A DNA stretch of 13,029 nt, from NCBI GenBank assembly GCA_015233295.1, contig JADFYC010000069.1:1-13029 (forward strand), in the 5' to 3' direction. Position 1 is the stretch's first letter. The number at the start of each line of letters is the position of its first letter. The stretch comes from Deltaproteobacteria bacterium. Its GTDB lineage: Bacteria > Desulfobacterota > JADFXK01. The notes below the pieces were generated by a model. The model saw only the letters and a list, made by a program, of their open reading frames with translations, had not been told where the DNA came from and searched no databases. The position numbers were made by a program, and so were the translations under genes. Of this stretch, positions 1 to 7,639 are shown piece by piece.

Positions 1-1
1 C

Positions 2-397
2 CATGACAGTCAAGTGGCCCTGCCTTTGGCAGAAATCACCGCTCACCGTGTTACCAACCTTTATGATCTGATGGATTCAGCGTATGATGCGCGGATTATC
101 AAAGAACATAGCTGCACTTTAGGGCATATACCCATCATTGACATCAACCCGCGCAGCGATGCAAGATTGAAGGAGGAATTAGAATCTGAACATAAGCGGC
201 AGAAGATAATTAATTTCATCATGCCGGAAAATATTCGCTACAGGGAAAGGACCACTGTAGAGAGAGTCAACGGCCGTGTAAAGGACGAGTTCGGCGGGAG
301 ATCGGTCCGGGTACGCGGACATGCGAAAGTCATGACGCACCTCATGTTCGGGATATTGGCGTTAGCGGCAGATCAGCTAATTCGTTTAGTCTGTTAG
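2..397 (+). CDS. DDE transposase, 3' end only (IS4/IS5-like, DDE_Tnp_1 type)
   Basis: C-terminal part of an insertion-sequence transposase, the nuclease that cuts and joins IS ends. The frame is open to the left edge, so the GTG at 14 is probably not a start; the codons before it (HDSQ) continue the protein. Visible family features are an Asp in MDSAYDA, a PIID-N-R strand, and ERTTVERVNGR-K, whose Glu fits the last acidic residue of the DDE triad. The frame closes normally with TAG at 395-397, so the 3' end looks intact. I could not find the terminal inverted repeat downstream, so the element boundary is unknown. The exact IS family is uncertain; the assignment rests on general motif resemblance. 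Confidence 0.82.
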   Translation, partial: HDSQVALPLAEITAHRVTNLYDLMDSAYDARIIKEHSCTLGHIPIIDINPRSDARLKEELESEHKRQKIINFIMPENIRYRERTTVERVNGRVKDEFGGRSVRVRGHAKVMTHLMFGILALAADQLIRLVC

Positions 398-678
398 CTG
401 AGATCAACACCCCTGAATGTAACATTAAAGATATATAAAGGAGGATGTTATTGGTAAACTATGTCAAAAAAATAATGATATTAGCCAATCTTAACTATGG
501 ATAAGGCGATACTGTTAATTTAGATACACCTTTTGTTATAATTGTTACCATAATAACTAAGAGTGGGGACCACTATATCAATTTTATATCTCGCAGATTA
601 GTTTTGCAAGAAGCTATATATATAATAAAATTATTCTATTAAACAGCTTGGGATGATTATTTTGCGGCAAGGGCGGCA
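398..678. other. AT-rich gap between transposase and rluA, no clear gene
   Basis: This 281-bp stretch is visibly richer in A and T than the rest of the window, with runs such as TATATATATAATA near 615-628. It would contain the right end of the insertion sequence and the region downstream of the minus-strand rluA gene. A strong Shine-Dalgarno-like AAAGGAGG lies at 437-444, six bases before a TTG at 451. The frame from there runs 17 codons to TAA (502-504), then stays open for another 45 codons to TAA at 640-642. I do not recognise the product. No convincing terminator hairpin with a T-run was seen for rluA. Confidence 0.5.
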
Positions 679-1383
679 TTACCCCGGTAGCGACCAGGGC
701 GAACCCTGAGGCGGAGGAGCCTCCAAGGTAATCTGTTCGGCGGAGATGGGATGGCGAAAGGTCAGACTTTGGGCTTGCAGAGAAATTACCCCATTTTCCA
801 GCCCATGGGATGATCCATAATTCCGGTCCCCATAGATGGGATGTCCCAGAGCGGCCAGTTGGGCCCGGATTTGATGGCGGCGTCCGGTGGCCGGGATCAC
901 CTGGACCAAACTGGTGCGGGGTCCTATCTTCAATGTCTTATAAGTCAGTTCGGCTAATTGGGCCGTTGCCTTTCCCGGAGTGGTCAAAACCGATTTAAAG
1001 CCCTGCCGGATCAGGTAAACCTTAGATGTTCCTTCAGGAGGGGCCGGATGACCTTCCACCACGGCCAGATAGATCTTAACGATTTGGCGATTACGAAACT
1101 GTTCTGATAACCGTCCGGCCGCTTTGGATGTCTTGGCGAACAGCACCACTCCCGACACCGGGCGGTCCAATCGATGCAATAACCCCAGGAAAGCCTGGCC
1201 GGGTTTTTGGTATTTCTTTTGCAACCAATGCTTACCCAAATCCAACAGGGATTGCCGACCGGTGCTGTCACCCTGAGTAAGCATTCCAGCCGGCTTGAAT
1301 AGGGCCAGGAGGTGATTGTCTTCATAAAGGACATTCTGAGCAAGAGTTTCAAGACCCAGATCCGGGGTGATGATCACTGGCAT
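679..1383 (-). CDS. RluA-family RNA pseudouridine synthase
   Basis: A 234-residue enzyme that would isomerise uridine to pseudouridine in rRNA or tRNA in the cytoplasm. The RluA signature HRLDRPVSG is at residues 70-78, with Asp73 the expected catalytic nucleophile. An N-terminal EDNHLLALFKPAGM segment (about 21-34) and a late GRRHQIRAQLAALGHPIYGD segment complete the family fold. There is no N-terminal S4 RNA-binding domain, so it is the short, stand-alone type (RluA or TruC-like rather than RluC/RluD). The target position cannot be read from the sequence. The ATG at 1381-1383 has a GGGAG ribosome site just upstream. It is divergent from the rsmG fusion gene across 53 bp, and both products modify RNA, so shared promoter control is possible. 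Confidence 0.9.
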   Translation of the reverse strand: MPVIITPDLGLETLAQNVLYEDNHLLALFKPAGMLTQGDSTGRQSLLDLGKHWLQKKYQKPGQAFLGLLHRLDRPVSGVVLFAKTSKAAGRLSEQFRNRQIVKIYLAVVEGHPAPPEGTSKVYLIRQGFKSVLTTPGKATAQLAELTYKTLKIGPRTSLVQVIPATGRRHQIRAQLAALGHPIYGDRNYGSSHGLENGVISLQAQSLTFRHPISAEQITLEAPPPQGSPWSLPG

Positions 1384-1436
1384 CTCTCCCTAATGATAGA
1401 ATCCAACATCGAACGACCATAACCAAAGGCGGGTTG

Positions 1437-2915
1437 ATGAAACCCAGTTTAGATTACCTGAATCAACTTTTCAAACAATGCGGCATCAAGCTCTCAGAGA
1501 GAGAAAGCCGGTTGTTTTGGACCTTCCACCAGCACCTCAGAGATAGAAACGAAGAGTTGGATCTGACTCGGATTCGCCGGTTCGACGACATGGTGCTCAA
1601 GCACTATGCCGATTGTGCGCTGGTTCCTCAGTTGGTGGAGTTAGCCTCACCGCTGCTTGACATCGGCACAGGGGCCGGATTTCCGGGTATTCCCATAAAG
1701 ATCATGCGGCCGGAGATTAATTTGATTCTGGCCGAGGGACGGGGCAAACGCGTAGCCTTCCTGGAAGAAATGATCAAGACACTGGAACTGCGACAGGTCG
1801 TGGTCTACCCCCATAAAGTGTCCGGCAGTTTCGAACATCAGGTCAAGACGGTGATTACCCGCGCCTTTGAACCGATGATTGAAACACTTCGGCGGGCCGG
1901 CTCATTTCTTCCTCCGGGCGGAAAAGTGGTTTTCATGAAGGGTCCAAGTTGTGATGAAGAGATAAACGACTCTTGCCGCGAATATGACCAGGAATACCGA
2001 TTAGACCGAGACATTCCGTACGTCATTCCAGGCACAACCTTTCAGCGGCGGTTGGTTGTTTTTGCCCGGACCCAGGAATTGATACGATTTCGTCAAGACG
2101 GGGAGGCCCAATCGCCGGCGACTCTCGCCAGCCCACAGGCGGACCGGATGAAAGTAACCGAAATTAATAGTCCGGCCAATGAGACGTTCAAGACCTTCGT
2201 CAGGGTACTATCGGGTCGGGGCATCAAAAAACATGGCCTGGCTCTGATTTCCGGACCCAAGCAAGTCAAAGAAGTGCTGCGTGATTTTCCAGAACGGTGT
2301 CAGGGATTGCTGGTTTCAAGCAAGGATTCGGAAGAGATAGAAGAAGGTCCATCTCACCTGACCATATATCGTCTCCATCCCGAGCTTTTCCGTCAGATAG
2401 ATCTGTTTGGCACAAATCGGGGGATCCTCCTGGTCACGCAGACGCCTTTGCCGGTTTGGTCCGATGCCCTATGGTCAAAAGGATGTACCTTGTTTGTCCC
2501 GTGCCAGGATCCGGCTAATGTTGGAGCGATTATTCGGTCAGCGGCCGCTTTTGGGGCAGCCGGAGTGGTATTGCTGAAAGAAGCGGCCCACCCCTTTCAC
2601 CCCAAATGTGTTCGGGTGGCGGGGAGCACCCTGTTCAGAACAAAATTATGGGCCGGACCGTCAATCCAGGAGTTAACCTCCAGCCGAATGCCGCTGATCG
2701 GGCTGTCTCCAGATGGCTCGGACGTGGCTTCTTTCCAATTCCCCGAGACTTTTGGCTTAATTCCCGGGTTGGAGGGGCCGGGCTTGCCTGCCGCGGTCGG
2801 CCGGCAGGTGACACTCTCCATCCCTATGGCCGAACAGGTTGAGTCAATTAACACCGCACTCTCGGCCGGGATCGTACTCTATCTATGGCAGCGGCAGTTG
2901 CATATTCCAAGATAA
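1437..2915 (+). CDS. rsmG: RsmG-TrmH fusion: 16S rRNA m7G methyltransferase joined to a SpoU-type RNA methyltransferase
   Basis: A 492-residue two-domain protein. Residues 1-211 are RsmG (GidB), which uses S-adenosylmethionine to methylate N7 of G527 in 16S rRNA: the SAM loop LLDIGTGAGFPGIPI is near 73-87, KHYADC near 55-60, and the usual C-terminal RRLVVFAR strand is at 204-211. A polar linker (about 212-236) follows. The rest is a SpoU/TrmH methyltransferase with all three knot motifs: NVGAIIRSAAAFGA, LIPGLEGPGLP, and IPMAEQVESINTALSAG at the C-terminus. The region before motif 1 looks like the SpoU substrate-binding part but is poorly conserved. There is no stop or frameshift at the domain boundary. 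I chose ATG 1437 over TTG 1434 because AAAGG at 1425-1429 is then 7 bases away. The substrate of the TrmH half (tRNA or 23S rRNA) is unknown. Confidence 0.9.
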   Translation: MKPSLDYLNQLFKQCGIKLSERESRLFWTFHQHLRDRNEELDLTRIRRFDDMVLKHYADCALVPQLVELASPLLDIGTGAGFPGIPIKIMRPEINLILAEGRGKRVAFLEEMIKTLELRQVVVYPHKVSGSFEHQVKTVITRAFEPMIETLRRAGSFLPPGGKVVFMKGPSCDEEINDSCREYDQEYRLDRDIPYVIPGTTFQRRLVVFARTQELIRFRQDGEAQSPATLASPQADRMKVTEINSPANETFKTFVRVLSGRGIKKHGLALISGPKQVKEVLRDFPERCQGLLVSSKDSEEIEEGPSHLTIYRLHPELFRQIDLFGTNRGILLVTQTPLPVWSDALWSKGCTLFVPCQDPANVGAIIRSAAAFGAAGVVLLKEAAHPFHPKCVRVAGSTLFRTKLWAGPSIQELTSSRMPLIGLSPDGSDVASFQFPETFGLIPGLEGPGLPAAVGRQVTLSIPMAEQVESINTALSAGIVLYLWQRQLHIPR

Positions 2916-2962
2916 GCATCCGGGGTCTAGTCCACCTAACCCGAAACACGCAACTCCAAACA

Positions 2963-3955
2963 CTATGACGCCTCAAACCTAAGACTAACCCCGTCAAAGG
3001 TGACTTTCTGGATAGTCGTCCGATCGACCTTATCAAGGATGTCCGACAGCAACTCCATGTTAAATACGACGATTTTTTCGTTGGGACGAATCAGGTTGAT
3101 ATCTCTAACGAGCTTCCGTTCTTTGGCATTGTAAACATAAGCCACCACTTCGGCGAATTTGAGAATCTTCCCGACGCCGGTGCTTCGGCCATTAGGCAGT
3201 GGCTGGTCATCCCTAGCCTGGAGTATGATTCCTCTGTGGCCCAGATATTCCCGCAAGAAACTAAAATGAATATGCCACAGGTTGTCGTTGGGCCGGACCA
3301 GGTAGAGGCCGTAGGCGGCCCGAGCTGCTTTTTTTTGAGAATCTATGGCTATGGCGGTGCGAGCGGTATCGCTGATCGGTCCGGCAAGTTCTACCTTGGA
3401 CGTATCCACCTTCTTTTGAAGCGTGCTGGTCTTGATGTCGGAAGGCAAATCTTCCCCTTGAACCGTCCTATTATCCAGGATATGCTTTTGTTGCTTGACA
3501 TCCTCCATGATTTGCGACATTGAGATAGTTGTACCGCCAACCTTAACCGCTTCACCTTCTTTGACCACGGCCGTCACTGATTTCTCCAGCCCCAACTGTT
3601 TCTTCCTATCGCTTAATTCGGGAGGGAGTTGAGACGCCCCACCCACTTCTCCGGTGGGTGGAGTGTTTGTGGCATCTTTTATCTCCTGGCTAACGGACGC
3701 CTGATTGAGATCGATCACTTTGGCCGGGGGCACGGCCCCGAGAGAAGATTTTTCCAGGGTTTTTGTCACGGCGGGTGAGGCCGCTACTTTCGGGGCCTGT
3801 TCTTTAGTCTCTTGGAATGAAAAAAGTTTTTTGAAATCACCTGGTCCGCCATGCTGATCTCTCTGGCTGATTATTCGGAGTCCGACCAAAATAATCACCA
3901 AGAGACTGACGACAGCTATAATTAAGGTATATTTGTGCCGTTTCAGCAGCTCCAT
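2963..3955 (-). CDS. Membrane-anchored LysM-like domain protein
   Basis: A 330-residue protein, probably held in the inner membrane and facing the periplasm. Residues 5-8 are basic (KRHK) and residues 10-29 form one hydrophobic segment, fitting an uncleaved signal anchor. Residues about 30-210 are a Ser/Thr/Lys/Glu-rich, low-complexity linker with no fold I can name. The C-terminal part (about 217-330) starts with YLVRPNDNLWHIHFSFLREYL, which resembles the opening of a LysM cell-wall-binding repeat, and continues with INLIRPNEKIVVFN, resembling its end. The middle is longer than a classical LysM, so this is a divergent or extended form. Peptidoglycan binding is inferred. GGAGG at 3961-3965 lies 5 bases before the ATG, and a good promoter lies upstream. 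The gene converges with the rsmG fusion across 47 bp that show no terminator. Confidence 0.72.
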   Translation of the reverse strand: MELLKRHKYTLIIAVVSLLVIILVGLRIISQRDQHGGPGDFKKLFSFQETKEQAPKVAASPAVTKTLEKSSLGAVPPAKVIDLNQASVSQEIKDATNTPPTGEVGGASQLPPELSDRKKQLGLEKSVTAVVKEGEAVKVGGTTISMSQIMEDVKQQKHILDNRTVQGEDLPSDIKTSTLQKKVDTSKVELAGPISDTARTAIAIDSQKKAARAAYGLYLVRPNDNLWHIHFSFLREYLGHRGIILQARDDQPLPNGRSTGVGKILKFAEVVAYVYNAKERKLVRDINLIRPNEKIVVFNMELLSDILDKVDRTTIQKVTFDGVSLRFEAS

Positions 3956-4017
3956 ATCATCCTCCGGGGTTGGATGGGACTTTTAGCCAGGTTACTTATC
4001 CGGGATTTCAATCATTT

Positions 4018-4046
4018 CTTATATAATAAATTCCGCCGCGGGTCAA
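4018..4046 (-). promoter_or_regulatory. Sigma70-type promoter of the LysM-like gene
   Basis: On the minus strand, TTGACC (4041-4046) and TATAAG (4018-4023) are separated by 17 bases. Each box matches the consensus at five of six positions. Transcription would start near 4010, giving a leader of about 55 bases before the ATG at 3955. Confidence 0.62.
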
Positions 4047-4065
4047 TGCAAAAAGCCAATTACTT

Positions 4066-4156
4066 GTTGCTGGTTGCGTGTTACGGGTTGCAAGTTTCGG
4101 GGCGCTGTTGTCTTCAACCAGTAACGGGTAACATGTAACAAGCAACCAGCAACACA
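4066..4156. repeat. Degenerate heptamer array forming a long inverted repeat
   Basis: A 91-bp element that divides into thirteen 7-bp units in one register. The left units follow a GTTGCNN/GTTACNN pattern (GTTGCTG, GTTGCGT, GTTACGG, GTTGCAA). The right units follow YAACNNG (CAACCAG, TAACGGG, TAACATG, TAACAAG). Two or three diverged units lie in the middle. The outer arms 4066-4084 and 4135-4153 pair in 18 of 19 positions, so RNA or single-stranded DNA from it could fold into a long stem. It sits between the divergent promoter side of the LysM-like gene and dinG. It resembles in design, not in sequence, the short tandem heptamers known from cyanobacteria. Its function is unknown. Confidence 0.7.
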
Positions 4157-4210
4157 AAAAAACCGTGCCGAGTATACATCACACTAACCTGATCGGGAAA
4201 AAAACATAAC

Positions 4211-6163
4211 ATGGGAAACAACCAGACCCCACTTAAAGATATTTTCGGCCCGTCGGGTCTGCTGTCCAAAACCTGGCCGGAATATGAATTTCGCAAGGGA
4301 CAATTGGATATGGCTAAGATGGTGGCTCAGGCGCTTTCGGACAGCCGCATGGCCATTATTGAGGCCGGTACCGGCACGGGCAAGACCCTGGCCTACCTGG
4401 TCCCCGCCATCCTAAGCGGGATGAAGGTGATTGTATCCACCGGAACCAAGAACCTGCAGGAACAAATTTTTTTTAAGGATATCCCCTTTATTCGGTCGTT
4501 GGGTCTCAAGGAATTCAGATCGGTGCTGATGAAAGGACGTCAGAACTACCTCTGTCTCAACCAGCTTGTTAAAATAGCAGGGCAATCCAGTCTGGGGTTG
4601 TCCAGGGAAAAATTACCGGTAGAACGCATTTGGGATTGGTCTAAGACGACGAAAACCGGAGATAGATCGGAATTAACCTGGCTGTCTGAAAATGATCCCC
4701 TCTGGTCCAAGGTCGCCTCCAGGGCGGATAGATGTCTGGGACAAAAGTGCCCCAAGGTGCCGGAATGCTTTCTTAACCGACTCCGGGGCATGGCAGCCAA
4801 AGCCGATCTGGTGGTGGTCAACCATCATTTATTCTTCGCAGATCTAGCCGTGCGGGAATCAGGTTTTGGTGCGGTCATCCCCATGTACGAAGCGGCCGTT
4901 TTTGATGAGGCCCACGAACTGGAGGACACCGCCGGGCAGTATTTCGGTGTTTCGGTCAGTACTTATCGGTTTGCCGACCTGATAGGGGATATCCGGGGCG
5001 CCCTAAAACCCAAAAATCGGCTTACCCCCAAGATATTGGATCTGTTGGATCGCCTGGACCGGGCTCTCAAATTTTTTTTCGACATCTTTGGGCAAGCGGA
5101 AGGACGCCGGCCCATTCCCAAAAAACCACCCAGTCCCAATATGGTTAACCAGGCAGTGGAAATCAGAGATAGGTTGTCGGATTTAGGGGAGCTGTTACTT
5201 GATCTGGCTAAGAACGATCCCAATTTTGAAACATTACCGGACCGGGCCAAGTCACTCAAGAATGACTTCTGGTCTCTCATGAACGATGATGACGACAATT
5301 ATGTCTACTTCAGCGAGAGTCGGGGCAAACATACGTTCCTGTCCAGTTTACCCATTACGGTGCGGGACCTTTTGGCCAAAAGCCTGTTTAGCCAAGAAAA
5401 ACCATTCGTCTTGACTTCGGCCACCCTGTCTACCGGGGGGGATTTCAATTATGTTAAGTCCCGCCTGGGGATCACGGAGTCTACCCTGGAATTGGTAGTC
5501 AATTCCCATTTCGACTACGCCCGTCAGGCCATCCTCTATGTGCCGCCAAGAATGCCTTCTCCTTCTCACCCGGATTTCATCAAAAGCGCCGCCGAAGAGA
5601 TCTCTCGCATTCTCCAGCTAAGCTCGGGCCGAGCTTTTGTTCTATTCACCAGTTATCGGAACATGACCCAGGCTTATGACCTTCTGGCCTCGCGCCTCCC
5701 CTATACGATGATGATGCAGGGGGAGCGACCCAAAACCGCCTTGATTGACGCCTTCAGGAAAGACCGTCATTCAGTCCTATTCGCGACCAGCAGTTTTTGG
5801 CAAGGGGTGGATGTCCCAGGGGAGGCATTAAGTTGCGTGATCATCGATAAACTGCCCTTTGACCCGCCGGGTGACCCGGTTGTCTCGGCCAGAATCAACA
5901 TGATGAACAAAGAAGGGAAATTACCATTCATTGAATACCAGGTTCCAGTGGCTGTTATCGCCCTTAAACAAGGGTTGGGCCGGCTTATCCGGGGCTCTAA
6001 GGACCGGGGGCTAATGGCTGTGTTGGATACCAGACTGGTGACCAAAGACTATGGGCGGGTATTCATCAAAAGCCTTCCCCCGGCGCCGTTGACCCGCCGT
6101 CCCGAACATGTCGCCGAGTTTTTCCGCCGAATTGACGGAGATGCCGGGAATAATGTCGGCTGA
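4211..6163 (+). CDS. dinG: DinG/XPD-family iron-sulfur ATP-dependent DNA helicase
   Basis: A 650-residue superfamily 2 helicase that would unwind DNA 5'-3', acting in repair or in removal of R-loops and unusual structures. Walker A EAGTGTGKT is at 51-59 and the DEAH Walker B at 232-235. Four cysteines (115, 175, 180, 186) sit where the 4Fe-4S cluster of XPD/DinG enzymes is bound. The late motifs are present: LTSATLS, FWQGVDVPGEAL, and a QGLGRLIRG motif VI near 586-594. There is no N-terminal exonuclease domain, so it belongs to the DinG/YoaA branch of Proteobacteria rather than the Firmicutes type. The exact paralogue (DinG or YoaA) is not settled. The ATG at 4211 has only a weak upstream GGGAAA. 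No strong promoter was seen; TATACA near 4173 could be a -10 box. Confidence 0.92.
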   Translation: MGNNQTPLKDIFGPSGLLSKTWPEYEFRKGQLDMAKMVAQALSDSRMAIIEAGTGTGKTLAYLVPAILSGMKVIVSTGTKNLQEQIFFKDIPFIRSLGLKEFRSVLMKGRQNYLCLNQLVKIAGQSSLGLSREKLPVERIWDWSKTTKTGDRSELTWLSENDPLWSKVASRADRCLGQKCPKVPECFLNRLRGMAAKADLVVVNHHLFFADLAVRESGFGAVIPMYEAAVFDEAHELEDTAGQYFGVSVSTYRFADLIGDIRGALKPKNRLTPKILDLLDRLDRALKFFFDIFGQAEGRRPIPKKPPSPNMVNQAVEIRDRLSDLGELLLDLAKNDPNFETLPDRAKSLKNDFWSLMNDDDDNYVYFSESRGKHTFLSSLPITVRDLLAKSLFSQEKPFVLTSATLSTGGDFNYVKSRLGITESTLELVVNSHFDYARQAILYVPPRMPSPSHPDFIKSAAEEISRILQLSSGRAFVLFTSYRNMTQAYDLLASRLPYTMMMQGERPKTALIDAFRKDRHSVLFATSSFWQGVDVPGEALSCVIIDKLPFDPPGDPVVSARINMMNKEGKLPFIEYQVPVAVIALKQGLGRLIRGSKDRGLMAVLDTRLVTKDYGRVFIKSLPPAPLTRRPEHVAEFFRRIDGDAGNNVG

Positions 6164-6257
6164 AACAACTTGCTAAGGGATACTCTGGTCGTCCGGCCGG
6201 CGGAGCGAGGATGGTGTGTCCGGGGTATGAGGTTAAGGCTCGAGGTAAACACGAAAA

Positions 6258-6291
6258 AGGACGCACATAAATCATCGTTTCTGTGCGTCCT
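6258..6291 (-). terminator. Intrinsic terminator of the usp-GAF unit
   Basis: The arms 6258-6267 and 6282-6291 form a perfect 10-bp stem (GGACGCACA core) with a 14-base loop. Read on the minus strand, the stem is followed by five T residues, as expected for a rho-independent terminator about 35 bases after the GAF gene stop. On the plus strand there is no T-run, so it would serve dinG poorly. Confidence 0.78.
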
Positions 6292-6325
6292 CTGTGGGTT
6301 GCTTGCTCTGCGATGGCACTTAATA

Positions 6326-6883
6326 TTAGAAGCCGGCTAGTCTCTTGGGCAGTTCACCAATAGCCTCACTAATAGTGGTGACGATGTTGAGCAGGCGGGT
6401 ATAACTCATGGCCAGGCCGATGTTGGCCGCCAATAGATGCAGGGAATCTACGTCTTGAGGGGAAATATCCCATACTTCATGGTGATAAAGCCGGAGAACA
6501 CCGACAATGTCATTCATGAAGGTGATGGGTATCGAGACAATCGTCCGAATGCCTTCCTTCTTGGTTTCTACGGGATATTGTAAGCGGGGGTCGGTCTCGG
6601 CGTCTCGAATAATCACTGGTTTGCCATTTAAGGCGTCGCCAATACTTTTGTCGGCCTTGATTGGTCCTTTGAACAAATACGTCAGGCTTAACCCAAAGTT
6701 GGCCAGCATCTCCAGATCGCTCGTTTCCGGGTTCAGGGCGAATATGGCACAGCCCTTAATCTGCAAAGCGGCTACCAGGAGCTGAGTCAAGTGATTGGTC
6801 ATAATATCCAGTCGGTCCGACTGGGCCACAGCGTGGGTGATAATCTTAAATGTCTCTATAGTAATTTTATCTTCATCAGCCAT
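6326..6883 (-). CDS. GAF-domain sensory protein
   Basis: A 185-residue soluble protein consisting of one GAF domain (about 26-160) with a helix before and after it. Typical GAF features are the ALQIKGCAIFAL strand, the KPVIIRDAETDP turn, IRTIVSIPITF, and a final DIVGVLRLYHHE strand. No kinase, cyclase or DNA-binding domain is attached, so it would pass a signal by protein contact, or the flanking helices may dimerise. The ligand cannot be predicted. AGGAGG at 6890-6895 lies six bases before the ATG. It is the second gene after usp on the minus strand, separated by 144 bp, and a terminator follows it. Co-expression with usp is likely but the gap could hold its own promoter. Confidence 0.85.
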   Translation of the reverse strand: MADEDKITIETFKIITHAVAQSDRLDIMTNHLTQLLVAALQIKGCAIFALNPETSDLEMLANFGLSLTYLFKGPIKADKSIGDALNGKPVIIRDAETDPRLQYPVETKKEGIRTIVSIPITFMNDIVGVLRLYHHEVWDISPQDVDSLHLLAANIGLAMSYTRLLNIVTTISEAIGELPKRLAGF

Positions 6884-6942
6884 TCCTTACCTCCTCGATG
6901 GCGGTGGTCAGATACACCGGAATAGATACTACACTGCGTTCA

Positions 6943-6974
6943 TCACACTTGTGACGGAATCACATCCGCCGTCA
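6943..6974. repeat. Two small dyads in the usp-GAF gap
   Basis: TCACA-CT-TGTGA (6943-6954) is a perfect short palindrome, and TGACGG (6952-6957) pairs with CCGTCA (6969-6974). They lie between the usp stop and the GAF ribosome site. They could be a protein-binding site or a small mRNA hairpin. No T-run follows on either strand, so this is not a standard terminator. Confidence 0.35.
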
Positions 6975-7027
6975 GTCAGTTGCGATACAAATATGCCGTT
7001 CTATCGGCCAAATTTTGTTCGCATAGA

Positions 7028-7492
7028 CTAAGTAACCAGAATTATTGCTTTGTCTTTCAGGACCGAGGCGACTTTGGTCGACACTCTCTTTTTGAAGAGT
7101 CCGGTAATTTTTGCCGGCCGGGGAGCCATCACCACTATGTCAAAATTGCCGTTATTGGCCGTTTCAATTATTTCGTCAGCCACATCTCTGTGACGGCATT
7201 TGAATATGTAGTCAACATTGCCCTCTGAAAAGCCATTGCTTATCAGGTGCTGCCGGGCGACTCTAACCCCTTCTTCATTTTGGACGATGACTTGAGACAT
7301 CAGATTCAGACTGGCTTTCAGTCTATCCGGCATCGGACCCACATCAGCCTCAAAGGCCGGCAGAGGGGGGTAGGTGTGCATAATGGTCACCTGCACATCC
7401 GGGTTACTCGCAAAGGTGCGAATGATAAAATCCAAGGCTTTCATGCCATAGTTGGAGTAGCTATAATTTAATAGGATTTTTTGTTTGGCCAT
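7028..7492 (-). CDS. Universal stress protein (UspA-like) without the glycine-rich nucleotide loop
   Basis: A 154-residue cytoplasmic protein with the Usp layout: first strand KILLNYSYS (4-12), then a long helix, VTIMHTYPP (35-43), HRDVADEIIETAN (101-113), DIVVMAPRP (118-126), and a final strand AIILVT. In ATP-binding members the loop after the fourth strand reads G-2x-G-9x-G-S/T. Here it is APRPAKITGLFKKRVST, which lacks most of those glycines. It therefore looks like the UspA type that does not bind ATP, though this is inferred. AAGGAGG lies five bases before the ATG. A promoter with an overlapping dyad is seen about 75-100 bases upstream. The GAF gene follows on the same strand. Confidence 0.82.
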   Translation of the reverse strand: MAKQKILLNYSYSNYGMKALDFIIRTFASNPDVQVTIMHTYPPLPAFEADVGPMPDRLKASLNLMSQVIVQNEEGVRVARQHLISNGFSEGNVDYIFKCRHRDVADEIIETANNGNFDIVVMAPRPAKITGLFKKRVSTKVASVLKDKAIILVT

Positions 7493-7568
7493 ATCAACCT
7501 CCTTAGCTCGTTATTGTCATGCGCATTCAACTAGCTGGGCCACGGCATGGCACGAAAACGTAAAACCG

Positions 7569-7596
7569 GTTATATGAATATTGATCGTTCGATCAA
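7569..7596 (-). promoter_or_regulatory. Promoter of usp
   Basis: On the minus strand, TTGATC (7591-7596) and TATAAC (7569-7574) are separated by 16 bases. The -10 box matches the consensus at five of six positions and the -35 box at four. Transcription would start near 7561, about 68 bases before the usp ATG. Confidence 0.55.
7581..7596. promoter_or_regulatory. Perfect dyad over the usp -35 box, possible operator
   Basis: TTGATCG (7581-7587) and CGATCAA (7590-7596) are exact inverted copies around a TT centre. One half is the -35 hexamer of the predicted usp promoter and the other fills the spacer. A dimeric regulator bound here would block RNA polymerase, so a repressor site is the simplest reading. 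The regulator is not in the window. Confidence 0.45.
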
Positions 7597-7639
7597 ATTG
7601 TCCTGGTGGCGACATCTCTGGGTGCAAACCCCATTTGTC

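Noticed and set aside
1434..1436. TTG as start of the RsmG-TrmH fusion
   Set aside because: The next codon is ATG with better spacing from AAAGG; the difference is one residue.
3935..4138. 67-codon plus-strand frame across the LysM gene promoter
   Set aside because: It overlaps the LysM start and the heptamer array, and its composition follows the repeat rather than a protein.
6258..6291. Bidirectional terminator also serving dinG
   Set aside because: The plus strand lacks a T-run after the stem; only the minus direction has five T residues.
6943..6954. TCACA-CT-TGTGA as a CRP site
   Set aside because: CRP sites read TGTGA-N6-TCACA; here the half-sites are in the opposite order with a 2-base gap.
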